Shown here: positions 24,303-32,903 of the stretch, in pieces | How the letters are laid out: the number at the start of each line of letters is the position of its first letter | Position numbering within the stretch: position 1 is the stretch's first letter | Assembly (NCBI RefSeq): GCF_030433685.1 | Contig: NZ_JAROCF010000001.1 | Coordinates: 1,550,001-1,614,000 of the forward strand | DNA length: 64,000 bases | From: Leifsonia williamsii | Lineage (GTDB): Bacteria > Actinomycetota > Actinomycetes > Actinomycetales > Microbacteriaceae | Reading direction: 5' to 3' | Made by a program: the position numbers and the translations under genes | Notes under the pieces: model-generated | Databases searched by the model: none | Told to the model about the DNA's origin: nothing | The model's input: the letters and a program-made list of their open reading frames with translations, nothing else

Positions 24303-25154
24303 ATGAAGATCAGAGCAGTCTCCGCAGCCGCCGTCGCGGTCGCGGCCCTCGCGCTCGTGGCCGGTGCCGCGCCCGCGACGGCCGCCGAATCCGACGCGCA
24401 GCTCTCCGTCATCCACGGCGTGCCGGGCACCCCGGTCGACGTGTGGGTGAACGGGACCGACACGGTGAAGAACTTCCAGCCGGGCACCATGGCCGGTCCG
24501 CTGGCGCTGCCCGCCGGCACCTACAGCGTCGCGATCACGAAGGTGGGCGCCGCCTCGGCGGACGACAGCCCGGTGATCGGCCCCGTCGATCTGAAACTCG
24601 ACGCCGGCGGCAACTACTCGGCGGTCGCGCATCTGGACGCATCGGGCAAGCCGACGGCGACGCTGTTCACCAACGACACCTCCGCCACCGCCGCCGGTCA
24701 GGGCCGGCTGACGGTCCGCCATGTCGCGGCCGCACCCGCGGTCGACGTGGTGGTGGGTGGCAAGGCGGTCGTGAGCAACCTCACCAACCCGAACGAGCAG
24801 AAGCTGGACCTGCCCGCGGGGACGGTGTCGGCATCGGTGACCGCGACCGGCACCACCGAGCCTGCGCTGATCGGGCCGGCCGACGTGACGGTGAAGGACG
24901 GCACGAACACGATCGTCTACGCCTGGGGCAGTGCGAACGACAAGAACCTCGCGCTGATGATCCAGGACGTCGACGGTCTCGGGACGCCGCCGAACGGTGT
25001 GCAGGCCGGCACCACCGGTGCCGCCTACCGCGCCGAGCAGGCGGCGCAGACGCAGCAGCTCGCGGTCGGCGCGGGTGCGCTCGCCCTGCTGGTCGCGGCC
25101 GGGGCGATCGTCCTGGTGGCGGTCAGGAGGCGCGCGGCGTCCGTGCGCGGATGA
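24303..25154 (+). CDS. Secreted DUF4397-domain surface protein
   Basis: A 283-residue exported protein. The signal peptide is MKIRAVSAAAVAVAALALVAGAAPATAAES with an ATA/AES-type cleavage site. Two DUF4397 beta-sandwich repeats follow (AQLSVIHGVPGTPVDVWVNG; GRLTVRHVAAAPAVDVVVGG). A C-terminal membrane helix and basic tail (QLAVGAGALALLVAAGAIVLVAVRRRAASVRG) anchor it, without a clear LPxTG-like motif. AAGGAGG lies just before ATG 24303. It overlaps the sortase gene by 4 bases, so the two are coupled. In function it is probably structural or adhesive in the cell envelope; this is inference. Confidence 0.88.
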   Translation: MKIRAVSAAAVAVAALALVAGAAPATAAESDAQLSVIHGVPGTPVDVWVNGTDTVKNFQPGTMAGPLALPAGTYSVAITKVGAASADDSPVIGPVDLKLDAGGNYSAVAHLDASGKPTATLFTNDTSATAAGQGRLTVRHVAAAPAVDVVVGGKAVVSNLTNPNEQKLDLPAGTVSASVTATGTTEPALIGPADVTVKDGTNTIVYAWGSANDKNLALMIQDVDGLGTPPNGVQAGTTGAAYRAEQAAQTQQLAVGAGALALLVAAGAIVLVAVRRRAASVRG

Positions 25155-25852
25155 CCCGTCCTCCGCGGAGCGGCGCGGGGGCGGCGGCTGCGGTCGCCGC
25201 CTCCGTGCTGATCGCGCTGGCGGGGATGGCGGCCCTGGGCGGCTGCGCGGGCGGGGGAGGTGCGCCCACGCCGGCTGCATCGTCGCCGGTGGCAACGCCA
25301 GCGTCGCCCGCCACGACGGCACCCGCTCCCGTCATCACCGGTCCGTCCCTCCCGCCCATCCCGCGCACCGACATCGACAGCCGCGCGGACCCACAGGGCC
25401 CGGCGCCGGTCGCGCCCGAGCGGGTGCGGGTGCCGTCGCTCGACATCGACATGCCGGTCGTGCCGGTGGGCCTCGACGAGACCGGCGACGTGAGCATCCC
25501 CTCCGCCTCCCACACCGCAGGCTGGTACCGGTTCTCCTCGGGCCTGCGCACCGACAGCGGCACGATCGTCGTGGTCGCCCACATCGATGCGTGGGACGGC
25601 ATCGGTCCGTTCAGCCGCTTGAAGGACGCGCCGGCCGGCACCGAGGTGACGCTGACCGGTGCGGACGCGAGCCGCTCGTTTCGCGTCGACGGGGTCGCCC
25701 AGCCCGCGAAGGCGCCCGGGTCGCTCGCGTCGTACTTCGTCAGCACAGGCCCCGTGAAGCTGGTGCTGATCACCTGCGGGGGAGTGTTCGACGACGCCAC
25801 CGGCCACTACCGCGAGAACGTGATCGCGACCGCTGCGCCGGTGGGAGGGTGA
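25151..25852 (+). CDS. Sortase (class E/F type)
   Basis: A 233-residue membrane-associated transpeptidase. A lipobox-like or membrane-anchor N-terminus (LIALAGMAALGGCAGG) and a Pro/Ala/Thr linker precede the sortase barrel. The catalytic residues are visible: His144 in VVVAHID, Cys209 in LVLITCGG and Arg221 in HYRENV. It cleaves sorting signals and joins proteins to the cell wall. ATG 25151 overlaps the DUF4397 stop. A protein with a LAATG signal is encoded at 55060-55626, but class E is the type known to use LAxTG, so that pairing is not certain. Confidence 0.9.
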   Translation: MTRPPRSGAGAAAAVAASVLIALAGMAALGGCAGGGGAPTPAASSPVATPASPATTAPAPVITGPSLPPIPRTDIDSRADPQGPAPVAPERVRVPSLDIDMPVVPVGLDETGDVSIPSASHTAGWYRFSSGLRTDSGTIVVVAHIDAWDGIGPFSRLKDAPAGTEVTLTGADASRSFRVDGVAQPAKAPGSLASYFVSTGPVKLVLITCGGVFDDATGHYRENVIATAAPVGG

Positions 25853-25858
25853 TCCCGG

Positions 25859-27154
25859 CTAGAGCCCTTCGGCCACCGCTGCTGCGGCGTGCAGCCAGGC
25901 GCGCCGGGTGCGCGGCGCGAGCGACTCGAACGACAGCCGGCCGCCGTGCATCTCCGGATCGAACGGGATGGTGACCGCGCGCCGGGCGAGCGGCTCGAAG
26001 CCGGCGGCCACCCGTCGCACCTCGGAGGCCGGTCCGGTGCGCTCGGACTGCGAGACGATCACGACGGCGTCGCGCGCCAGCCGGGCGGCGTTCGCATCGC
26101 GCTGCTGCAGCGCCTCCAGGAGCAGGGCGCCGGCCTCGGCGTGCTCGCCGAGCGCGGTGGTCGCGATGACGAGCTGGTCGGTGTGGTCGATCATCCGGAG
26201 CCAGCGCTCGGCTGACTCATCGTTGCCGCTGTCGATGATGACCAGCCGGTAGAACTTGGTCGCCATCGCGTGCAGCCGATCGAAGTCGGCGCTCGAGATG
26301 CGCTGCTCGGTGGCGAGCATGGTCGGGTTCGAGCGCAGCACGTCGTACTTGTCGGCGTTCTGGTGGTGCACGAAGTGGCCGATGTCGGCCGTCCGCGCCT
26401 CCGCCGACATGAGCTGGTCCGTCGCGGGGAGGAGGGACTGCACGGTGGCGTCGTGCTCGCCCTTCTCGGTCCGCCAGCCGAGGGTGCCGCGCGTCTCGTT
26501 GTTGTCCCACGCGAGCACGCCGGAGCCGCCGTTGCGGCCGAACACCGCCGAGAGCAGCGCCGTGGTCGGCGTCTTGTTGGCGCCGCCCTTGCCGTTGACG
26601 ATCGCGATGGTGCGCGGACCGGCCCAGTGCCTGCTCACGGCGTCGAGCTCGGCGCGCTCCTGCTGCTCCGCCGCCGACGGCCCGATCGGGACGCCGACGC
26701 GGGCGAAGGCGCCGCGCACGCCCCGCCGCGCACGGTCGGGACGGGAGGGCCGCTCCGACTGCAGGAACGACTCGCGGGCGACGGTGGTCCGGGTGAGCGG
26801 CTCGCCCGGCGTCAGGAGGGGCGGGGCGGAGATACCCGCCGAGGGGAGGCCCGGTGCAGACAGGCTGGACACCGGCTGGTGGTCGGCCGATACCGCCTCC
26901 TCGCCCCCGATGGTGCCGTCGGGCTGGACGGCGAGCAGCCAGTCCCCCTCCTCGTCCGACACCGTGAGCTGCACAGCCCGGCCCGCCTGGGCCGCGATCT
27001 CGGTGACGCGGCCGAGGACCGCCTCCCGCACCCGCTCGGTGCTCTCCTCCACGAACTCCTCACGGGTGCCGTCGACGAGCAGCTCGCCGGTCGCGTCGGG
27101 GGAGAACCGCGCGCTGAGTTGCGGGGCTGGGGGCAGATCGAGGACCACTTTCAT
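25859..27154 (-). CDS. MinD/ParA-like ATPase with long N-terminal extension
   Basis: A 431-residue protein. The C-terminal half is a SIMIBI-type ATPase with deviant Walker A IVNGKGGANKTPTTALLSAVFG, then LAWDNNETRGTLGWRTE and LVIIDSGNDESAERWLRMIDHTDQLVIAT. The N-terminal 150 residues are not recognised apart from a short domain ending WLLAVQPDGTIGGEEAV. Similar proteins in actinobacteria are called SCO5717-type or chromosome-partitioning-like and often sit near type VII secretion genes, but none are here. ATG 27154 touches GGAAGGA; GTG 27148 has better spacing. Convergent with the sortase, 6 bases apart. Its role is unknown. Confidence 0.8.
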   Translation of the reverse strand: MKVVLDLPPAPQLSARFSPDATGELLVDGTREEFVEESTERVREAVLGRVTEIAAQAGRAVQLTVSDEEGDWLLAVQPDGTIGGEEAVSADHQPVSSLSAPGLPSAGISAPPLLTPGEPLTRTTVARESFLQSERPSRPDRARRGVRGAFARVGVPIGPSAAEQQERAELDAVSRHWAGPRTIAIVNGKGGANKTPTTALLSAVFGRNGGSGVLAWDNNETRGTLGWRTEKGEHDATVQSLLPATDQLMSAEARTADIGHFVHHQNADKYDVLRSNPTMLATEQRISSADFDRLHAMATKFYRLVIIDSGNDESAERWLRMIDHTDQLVIATTALGEHAEAGALLLEALQQRDANAARLARDAVVIVSQSERTGPASEVRRVAAGFEPLARRAVTIPFDPEMHGGRLSFESLAPRTRRAWLHAAAAVAEGL

Positions 27155-27197
27155 TCCTTCCGCGGTCGGCGCAGAGGACGCAGCGCAGACCGACGAC

Positions 27198-27214
27198 GAA
27201 CGGTAGACCCGTTC
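27198..27214 (-). promoter_or_regulatory. Promoter with inverted repeat for the MinD-like gene
   Basis: GAACGG (27198-27203) and CCGTTC (27209-27214) are perfect arms with a 5-base gap. On the minus strand, TACCGT (27205 to 27200) within it fits a -10, giving a leader of about 40 bases. The binding protein is unknown. Confidence 0.4.
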
Positions 27215-27246
27215 CGCCACCGGGGCGAGGCGCGCTCAGGGAGTTG

Positions 27247-27849
27247 TCAGGAGGACGCCGGCCGCTGCGTCGCGGCGTCCGCTTCCCGGGTGCGCAGCCC
27301 GTCCAGCAGCAGCCGCACCATCGCATTCGGCGACCCGTCGGCCGATGGAGCCCGGTGGCTGAGGTCGCCGACCGCCTGCAGGAGGTCGAGTGGGTCGACG
27401 CCGGGGCGCACGTCCCCGGACGCCTCGGCCGCATCGAGCAACGAGCGCATGGCCGGCCCGAGCTTCTCGGCGAAGTAGCCCGGGAGCGCGTCGAAGGCCG
27501 GGTCGCCGGAGCGCAGCGCCGCCGACAGCCCCTGCTTGGTCGCCACGAAGCGGGTGAAGCGCGCGATCCAGTGCTCGAGCGCGGCGCCGGGGGCCTCCGT
27601 CGCGAGGAATTCCGCCGCGGCAGCCGCGGTGGCGTCGATCTCGGTCGTGAAGACGGCGGCCACGAGGTCGGAGCGGGTCGGGAAGTTCCGGTACAGCGTC
27701 CCTACTCCCACGCCCCCCTCCGCGGCGATCTCGCGCGCGGGGGCGTCGACGCCGGAGCGCGCGAAGACGGTACGGGCGGCGGCCAGCAGCGCGTCCTGGT
27801 TCTTGCGGGCGTCGGCCCGGGCGGGGCGACCGGCGGCAGGGGAGGGCAC
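27247..27849 (-). CDS. TetR-family regulator of the aldo/keto reductase
   Basis: A 200-residue repressor. The N-terminal HTH (residues 15-60) is ARKNQDALLAAARTVFARSGVDAPAREIAAEGGVGVGTLYRNFPTRSDLVAAVF; the C-terminal ligand domain is of the TetR_C SbtR-like type. AAGGAG precedes the GTG start at 27849. It is divergent from the aldo/keto reductase, and two palindromic operators lie between the genes, so it most likely represses both. The inducer is unknown, perhaps a reactive carbonyl or a xenobiotic that the reductase handles. Confidence 0.93.
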   Translation of the reverse strand: MPSPAAGRPARADARKNQDALLAAARTVFARSGVDAPAREIAAEGGVGVGTLYRNFPTRSDLVAAVFTTEIDATAAAAAEFLATEAPGAALEHWIARFTRFVATKQGLSAALRSGDPAFDALPGYFAEKLGPAMRSLLDAAEASGDVRPGVDPLDLLQAVGDLSHRAPSADGSPNAMVRLLLDGLRTREADAATQRPASS

Positions 27850-27857
27850 GGCACTCC

Positions 27858-27914
27858 TTGCGTAAGCGGAACATTGTTCCGTATAGTGATCGACGTTAGC
27901 GGAACGTTGTTCCG
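27858..27914 (+). promoter_or_regulatory. Promoter and twin TetR operators
   Basis: TTGCGT (27858-27863) and TATAGT (27882-27887) form a promoter with an 18-base spacer. CGGAACATTGTTCCG (27867-27881) fills the spacer, and CGGAACGTTGTTCCG (27900-27914) lies just past the start point. Centres are 33 bp apart, about three helical turns. Confidence 0.85.
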
Positions 27915-27940
27915 TCTTTCCAGACTACAGGAGGAACCCC

Positions 27941-28963
<1,023 letters not shown>

Positions 28964-28978
28964 CGCCGGACGAAGAAA

Positions 28979-29000
28979 GGCGGGTGCTCGCGCACCCGCC
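28979..29000 (-). terminator. Terminator of the tRNA-Ser gene
   Basis: GGCGGGTGC (28979-28987), loop TCGC, GCACCCGCC (28992-29000). Read on the minus strand it is followed by TTTCTT. It may also serve the aldo/keto reductase, which ends 16 bases before it. Confidence 0.75.
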
Positions 29001-29010
29001 TTACAGACTG

Positions 29011-29098
29011 TGGCGGAGAATGGGGGATTCGAACCCCCGAGGGCTTGCACCCAACACGCTTTCCAAGCGTGCGCCATAGGCCACTAGGCGAATTCTCC
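29011..29098 (-). tRNA. tRNA-Ser (anticodon GGA)
   Basis: Read on the minus strand, the acceptor arms GGAGAAT (5') and ATTCTCC (3') pair perfectly, followed by G and an encoded CCA. The anticodon loop TTGGAAA sits on a CACGC/GCGTG stem and gives GGA, which reads UCC and UCU. The T arm is GGGGGTTCGAATCCCCC, and the long variable arm expected for serine is present. Total length is 88 bases. Confidence 0.95.
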
Positions 29099-29187
29099 TG
29101 GGTCGCCATCCCCCTGCGGGAGACGGCTTGAAGTATCTTACCGGACGCCGGGAGCGCTCGCTGCACCACGCTCCCAGCGTCACCCGC

Positions 29188-29193
29188 TACACT
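29188..29193 (+). promoter_or_regulatory. -10 hexamer of the SRP RNA gene
   Basis: TACACT lies 7 bases before the first base of the RNA. No clear -35 is seen. Confidence 0.5.
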
Positions 29194-29200
29194 TGTTCTC

Positions 29201-29290
29201 GGCTCCTCACGTGGCGCCATCCAGGCCAACTCCCCCAGGGCGGAGACGCAGCAAGGGTAACCGGGCTCTGGCGGGTGCGTGAGGGGTCTT
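29201..29290 (+). ncRNA. ffs: Signal recognition particle RNA, small bacterial type
   Basis: The core hairpin of the SRP RNA is visible: CAGG, then GCG-GAGA-CGC capped by a GNRA tetraloop, then AGCA, which form the Ffh-binding symmetric loop. The outer helix pairs CCTCACG (5') with CGTGAGG (3'). GCAAGGGTAACCGGGCTCTGG matches the conserved 3' side. It ends in TTTTCTTTT at 29289-29297, an intrinsic terminator. About 90 bases long, it targets ribosomes making membrane proteins to FtsY. It is independent of neighbours. Confidence 0.9.
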
Positions 29291-29335
29291 TTCTTTTAAG
29301 CAGCGCGTCAGTCCCACCCCGTAGAGTGTGCCCCA

Positions 29336-29365
29336 GTGACACCGCTCTTCTACGTTCTGTAGAAT
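29336..29365 (+). promoter_or_regulatory. Promoter with inverted repeat before DUF1254-pta-ackA
   Basis: GTGACA (29336-29341) and TAGAAT (29360-29365) make a promoter with an 18-base spacer. TTCTAC (29348-29353) and GTAGAA (29359-29364) are perfect arms with a 5-base gap, reaching into the -10, so a repressor may bind here. Confidence 0.5.
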
Positions 29366-29397
29366 GAGAGTCCCGCATCGTGGAGCGAGGTGGTGGA

Positions 29398-30756
29398 GTG
29401 ACCGAGCACGGGTTGACCGAGCAGTGGGCCGAGCTGGCCTCCGAGGCGTACGTCGTCGGGTTCCCGCTGGTGTTCGACCTGGAGCAGGTCGATCGCTTCA
29501 CGCGGCTGGGCATCGGCTCCGTCCCGCCCACGTCGCTCAACTCGTTCGGTCATGCGCGCACCCTGGCCGGCCCTGCTGACGCCTTCGTGTCGATCAACAA
29601 CGACACCCTGTACTCGATCGCGCAGATCGACCTCGGCGTCGGGCCGGTGCTGCTGTCAGTGCCGGAGGCGGGGGAGCGGTACTACGTGCTGCAATTCGTC
29701 GACGCCTGGACGAACAACTTCGCCTACGTGGGCACCCGCGCGACCGGCGGGGGAGCGGGCGAGTTCCTGCTCGTCCCTCCGGGGTGGGAGGCCCCTGCCG
29801 ACGTGCCCGAGACCGCCGAGAGCCCCACGGTCATCCGCTTCCCGACCAGGGTCGGCACGATCGTCGGCCGCTGGGCGGTCGCGGGGGAGGCCGACCTCTC
29901 CGCCGTCCACGCCCTCCAGGACGCCCTGAGCCTGGTGCCGCTGCGCCGCTCGCTGACCCCGCCGGACGGCATCCCTCCGGTTCCGCCCGCGGCCACCGAG
30001 GCGCTGACGTTCTTCGAGCGGATGCGGGTGTGGTCGCAGGCGTTCCCGCCGGCCCAGCGCGATCTCGCGGCGCTCGCCTCGTACGCCGAGCTCGGCCTGA
30101 CCGGCGACGTGCCGGTGCCCGACCTCCCGGAGCAGCTCATGCAGGCGCTCGAGACGGGCTACGCCGTCGGCAAGGAGGCGCTGCAGGGCGGCCTGCGCTC
30201 GTCCGCCGGCGTCGTCGACCACTGGCAGCTCAACCTCCACGCGTTCGACTACAACCTCGACTTCTTCGAGGTGGGCGCGCTCGACGAGCCCGAGTGGAGG
30301 CTGGACGACCAGAAGACGCGCTACGCCACCCGCGCCGCGGCCGCGCTGGGCGGCCTCTGGGGCAACCACGCCTACGAGGCGGCATACGCCTCCACCTACG
30401 AGGACGCCGACGGCGCACCGCTCAGCGGTGAGCACGTGTACCGGCTGCGTCTGTCGCCGACCCCGCCGGTCGGCGCCTTCTGGTCCCTGACGATGTACGA
30501 CCTGCCGGAGTACTTCCTGGTCGAGAACCCGATCGGGCGGTACTCCATCGGCGACCGGACGGAGGGGATCGTGTACGACGACGACGGAGGACTGACCATC
30601 ACGATGAGCGCCACCCGACCCACCGACCCGACGGCCGCGGCCAACTGGCTGCCGGCGCCGGAGGGCGAGTTCCGACCGCTGCTGCGGATGTACGCGCCCG
30701 GCGACGACGTGCTCACCGGCGCGTACCGGCTGCCCGCGATCGAGCGGATCGGCTGA
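29398..30756 (+). CDS. DUF1254/DUF1214-domain protein
   Basis: A 452-residue protein without a signal peptide. The N-terminal DUF1254 part has ASEAYVVGFPLVFDLEQVDRF, FVSINNDTLYSIAQIDLGVGPVLLSVPEAGERYYVLQFVDAWTNNFAYVGTRATG; the C-terminal DUF1214 part has GAFWSLTMYDLPEYFLVENPIGRYSIGDRTEGI. The biochemical role of this family is unknown; beta-rich folds are predicted. GTG 29398 has GAGG seven bases upstream. It ends two bases before pta, so it is the first gene of the pta-ackA operon. That linkage is unusual and is the only clue to its job. Confidence 0.85.
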   Translation: MTEHGLTEQWAELASEAYVVGFPLVFDLEQVDRFTRLGIGSVPPTSLNSFGHARTLAGPADAFVSINNDTLYSIAQIDLGVGPVLLSVPEAGERYYVLQFVDAWTNNFAYVGTRATGGGAGEFLLVPPGWEAPADVPETAESPTVIRFPTRVGTIVGRWAVAGEADLSAVHALQDALSLVPLRRSLTPPDGIPPVPPAATEALTFFERMRVWSQAFPPAQRDLAALASYAELGLTGDVPVPDLPEQLMQALETGYAVGKEALQGGLRSSAGVVDHWQLNLHAFDYNLDFFEVGALDEPEWRLDDQKTRYATRAAAALGGLWGNHAYEAAYASTYEDADGAPLSGEHVYRLRLSPTPPVGAFWSLTMYDLPEYFLVENPIGRYSIGDRTEGIVYDDDGGLTITMSATRPTDPTAAANWLPAPEGEFRPLLRMYAPGDDVLTGAYRLPAIERIG

Positions 30757-30758
30757 CC

Positions 30759-32903
30759 GTGGCGCGTTCGCTGTACATCACCTCCGCGGAGGGGCACACC
30801 GGCAAGTCGACGGTCGCCCTCGGCGTGCTCGAGGCGCTGCGCCACTCGGTGGAGCGGGTCGGCGTCTTCCGGCCGATCGCCCGCTCCACCGTCGAGCGGG
30901 ACTACGTGCTGGAGCTGCTGCTCGGCCGCGTCACCACCGACATCTCCTACGAGGAGGCGATCGGGGTCACCTACGAGGACGTGCACGCCGACGCCGACGC
31001 GGCGCTCGCCGAGATCGTGCACCGGTTCCGGGCCGTGGAGGCGCGCTGCGACGCGGTCGTCATCCTCGGCTCCGACTACACCGACGTCGGCAGCCCCACC
31101 GAGCTGGCCTACAACGCCCGCATCGCCGCCAACCTGGGCGCGCCCGTGCTGCTCGTGCTGGGCGGGCGCATCGGCCAGGGCTTCGGGGAGCGGCTGGGCC
31201 AGGCGGATCCCCGCTCGGCGGAGGAGCTGCGGCAGCTCGCCGAGCTGGCCGTCGCCGAGCTCCGCGAGGAGCACGCCGGCCTGCTCGCTGTGATCGCGAA
31301 CCGCGCGGACGCCGAGCACCTCGACGAGATCGTGGCGGCGGTCGGCAGCGCGGTCGAGGCGGCCACCCCGGTCGGGAGGCGCGCCGCCTCCACCGATCCG
31401 ACGCCGGTGTGGGCGATCCCGGAGGACCCCTTCCTCGTCGCCCCCAGCATCCGGTCGATCATGGAGGCCACGGGCGCGACCCTGCTCGCCGGCGACGAGG
31501 CGCTGCTGGCGCGTGAGGCGCTCGGCGTCGTCGTCGCGGGCATGTCGATGAACAACGTGCTGCCGCGGCTGGTGGAGGGCGCGGTCGTCGTCGTCCCTGG
31601 CGACCGGACGGAGGTGCTCCTCGCCGTGCTGATGGCGAACGCCTCCGGCACCTTCCCGTCGATCGCGGGCATCGTGCTGAACGGCGGCTTCGACCTCCCG
31701 GAGCCGATCGAGCGCCTCCTCGCCGGGCTCCGCTCGCCGCTGCCGATCGTGCGCAGCAGCCTCGACACGTACGAGACGGTGGTGCGGATCACGCACGCCC
31801 GCGGCCGCCTCGCCGCCGACTCGCAGCGCAAGTACGACACGGCGCTCGCGCTGTTCGAGCGGCACGTGGACGCCGGCGCGCTGCTCGCCCGGCTGGACGT
31901 CAGCCGTCACGAGGTCGTCACGCCGCTCATGTTCGAGTACGACCTGCTGGAGCGGGCGCGCGCGGCCGACAAGCACATCGTGCTCCCCGAGGGCGAGGAC
32001 GACCGCGTGCTGCGCGCCGCCGCCACATTGCTGGCGCGCGGTGTCGCGCGGCTGACCATCCTGGGCGAGCCGTTCGAGGTGCGCTCCCGCGCGATCGAGC
32101 TGGGCCTCGACCTGTCGCAGGCGGAGGTGCTGAGCCCGTTCGACGACGTGCTGCGCCTCCGGTTCGCCGAGGAGTACGCGAAGCTGCGCGCCCACAAGGG
32201 GATCACCGTCGACCAGGCGTCGGACACGGTGACCGACTCCTCCTACTTCGGCACGATGATGGTGCACCTGGGGCTCGCCGACGGCATGGTCTCCGGTGCG
32301 GCGCACACGACGGCGCACACCATCCGCCCGGCCTTCGAGATCATCAAGACCCGGCCGGGCGTCTCCGTCGTGTCGAGCGTCTTCCTGATGGCGCTCGCCG
32401 ACCGGGTCCTCGTCTATGGCGACTGCGCGGTCATCCCCGACCCGACCAGCGAGCAGCTCGCCGACATCGCGGTCTCGTCCGCGCGCACGGCCGAGCAGTT
32501 CGGCATCGAGCCGCGGGTCGCCATGCTGTCGTACTCCACCGGTGACTCGGGCACGGGGGAGGATGTGGACAAGGTCCGCAGCGCCACCGCGCTGGTGCGC
32601 GAGCGGGCCCCGCAGCTCGCCGTCGCCGGTCCGATCCAGTACGACGCCGCAGCGGATGCCGCCGTCGGCGCGGCCAAGATGCCGGGGTCGGAGGTGGCGG
32701 GCCGCGCGACGGTGTTCATCTTCCCGGACCTCAACACCGGCAACAACACGTATAAGGCGGTGCAGCGCAGCGCGGGCGCCGTCGCCATCGGGCCGGTGCT
32801 GCAGGGTCTGCGCAAGCCGATCAACGACCTCTCGCGGGGGGCGACCGTGGACGACATCGTCAACACCGTGGCCATCACGGCGATCCAGGCGGAGCTCGGA
32901 TGA
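30759..32903 (+). CDS. pta: Phosphate acetyltransferase, long form
   Basis: A 714-residue cytoplasmic enzyme converting acetyl-CoA and phosphate to acetyl phosphate and CoA. Domains in order are an N-terminal P-loop region (YITSAEGHTGKSTVALGVLEAL, residues 5-26), a DRTGG domain around residues 215-330, and the catalytic PTA_PTB domain (about 385-705) with KHIVLPEGEDDRVLRAAATLL, DGMVSGAAHTTAHTIRPAFEIIKT and FPDLNTGNNTYKAVQRSAGA. The length matches E. coli Pta. It overlaps ackA by 4 bases (ATGA) and follows the DUF1254 gene by 2 bases. Confidence 0.97.
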   Translation: MARSLYITSAEGHTGKSTVALGVLEALRHSVERVGVFRPIARSTVERDYVLELLLGRVTTDISYEEAIGVTYEDVHADADAALAEIVHRFRAVEARCDAVVILGSDYTDVGSPTELAYNARIAANLGAPVLLVLGGRIGQGFGERLGQADPRSAEELRQLAELAVAELREEHAGLLAVIANRADAEHLDEIVAAVGSAVEAATPVGRRAASTDPTPVWAIPEDPFLVAPSIRSIMEATGATLLAGDEALLAREALGVVVAGMSMNNVLPRLVEGAVVVVPGDRTEVLLAVLMANASGTFPSIAGIVLNGGFDLPEPIERLLAGLRSPLPIVRSSLDTYETVVRITHARGRLAADSQRKYDTALALFERHVDAGALLARLDVSRHEVVTPLMFEYDLLERARAADKHIVLPEGEDDRVLRAAATLLARGVARLTILGEPFEVRSRAIELGLDLSQAEVLSPFDDVLRLRFAEEYAKLRAHKGITVDQASDTVTDSSYFGTMMVHLGLADGMVSGAAHTTAHTIRPAFEIIKTRPGVSVVSSVFLMALADRVLVYGDCAVIPDPTSEQLADIAVSSARTAEQFGIEPRVAMLSYSTGDSGTGEDVDKVRSATALVRERAPQLAVAGPIQYDAAADAAVGAAKMPGSEVAGRATVFIFPDLNTGNNTYKAVQRSAGAVAIGPVLQGLRKPINDLSRGATVDDIVNTVAITAIQAELG

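Noticed and set aside
24303-25154. LPxTG-like sorting signal in the DUF4397 protein
   Set aside because: A C-terminal helix and basic tail are present, but no LPxTG or LAxTG word precedes them, so wall anchoring by sortase is not claimed.
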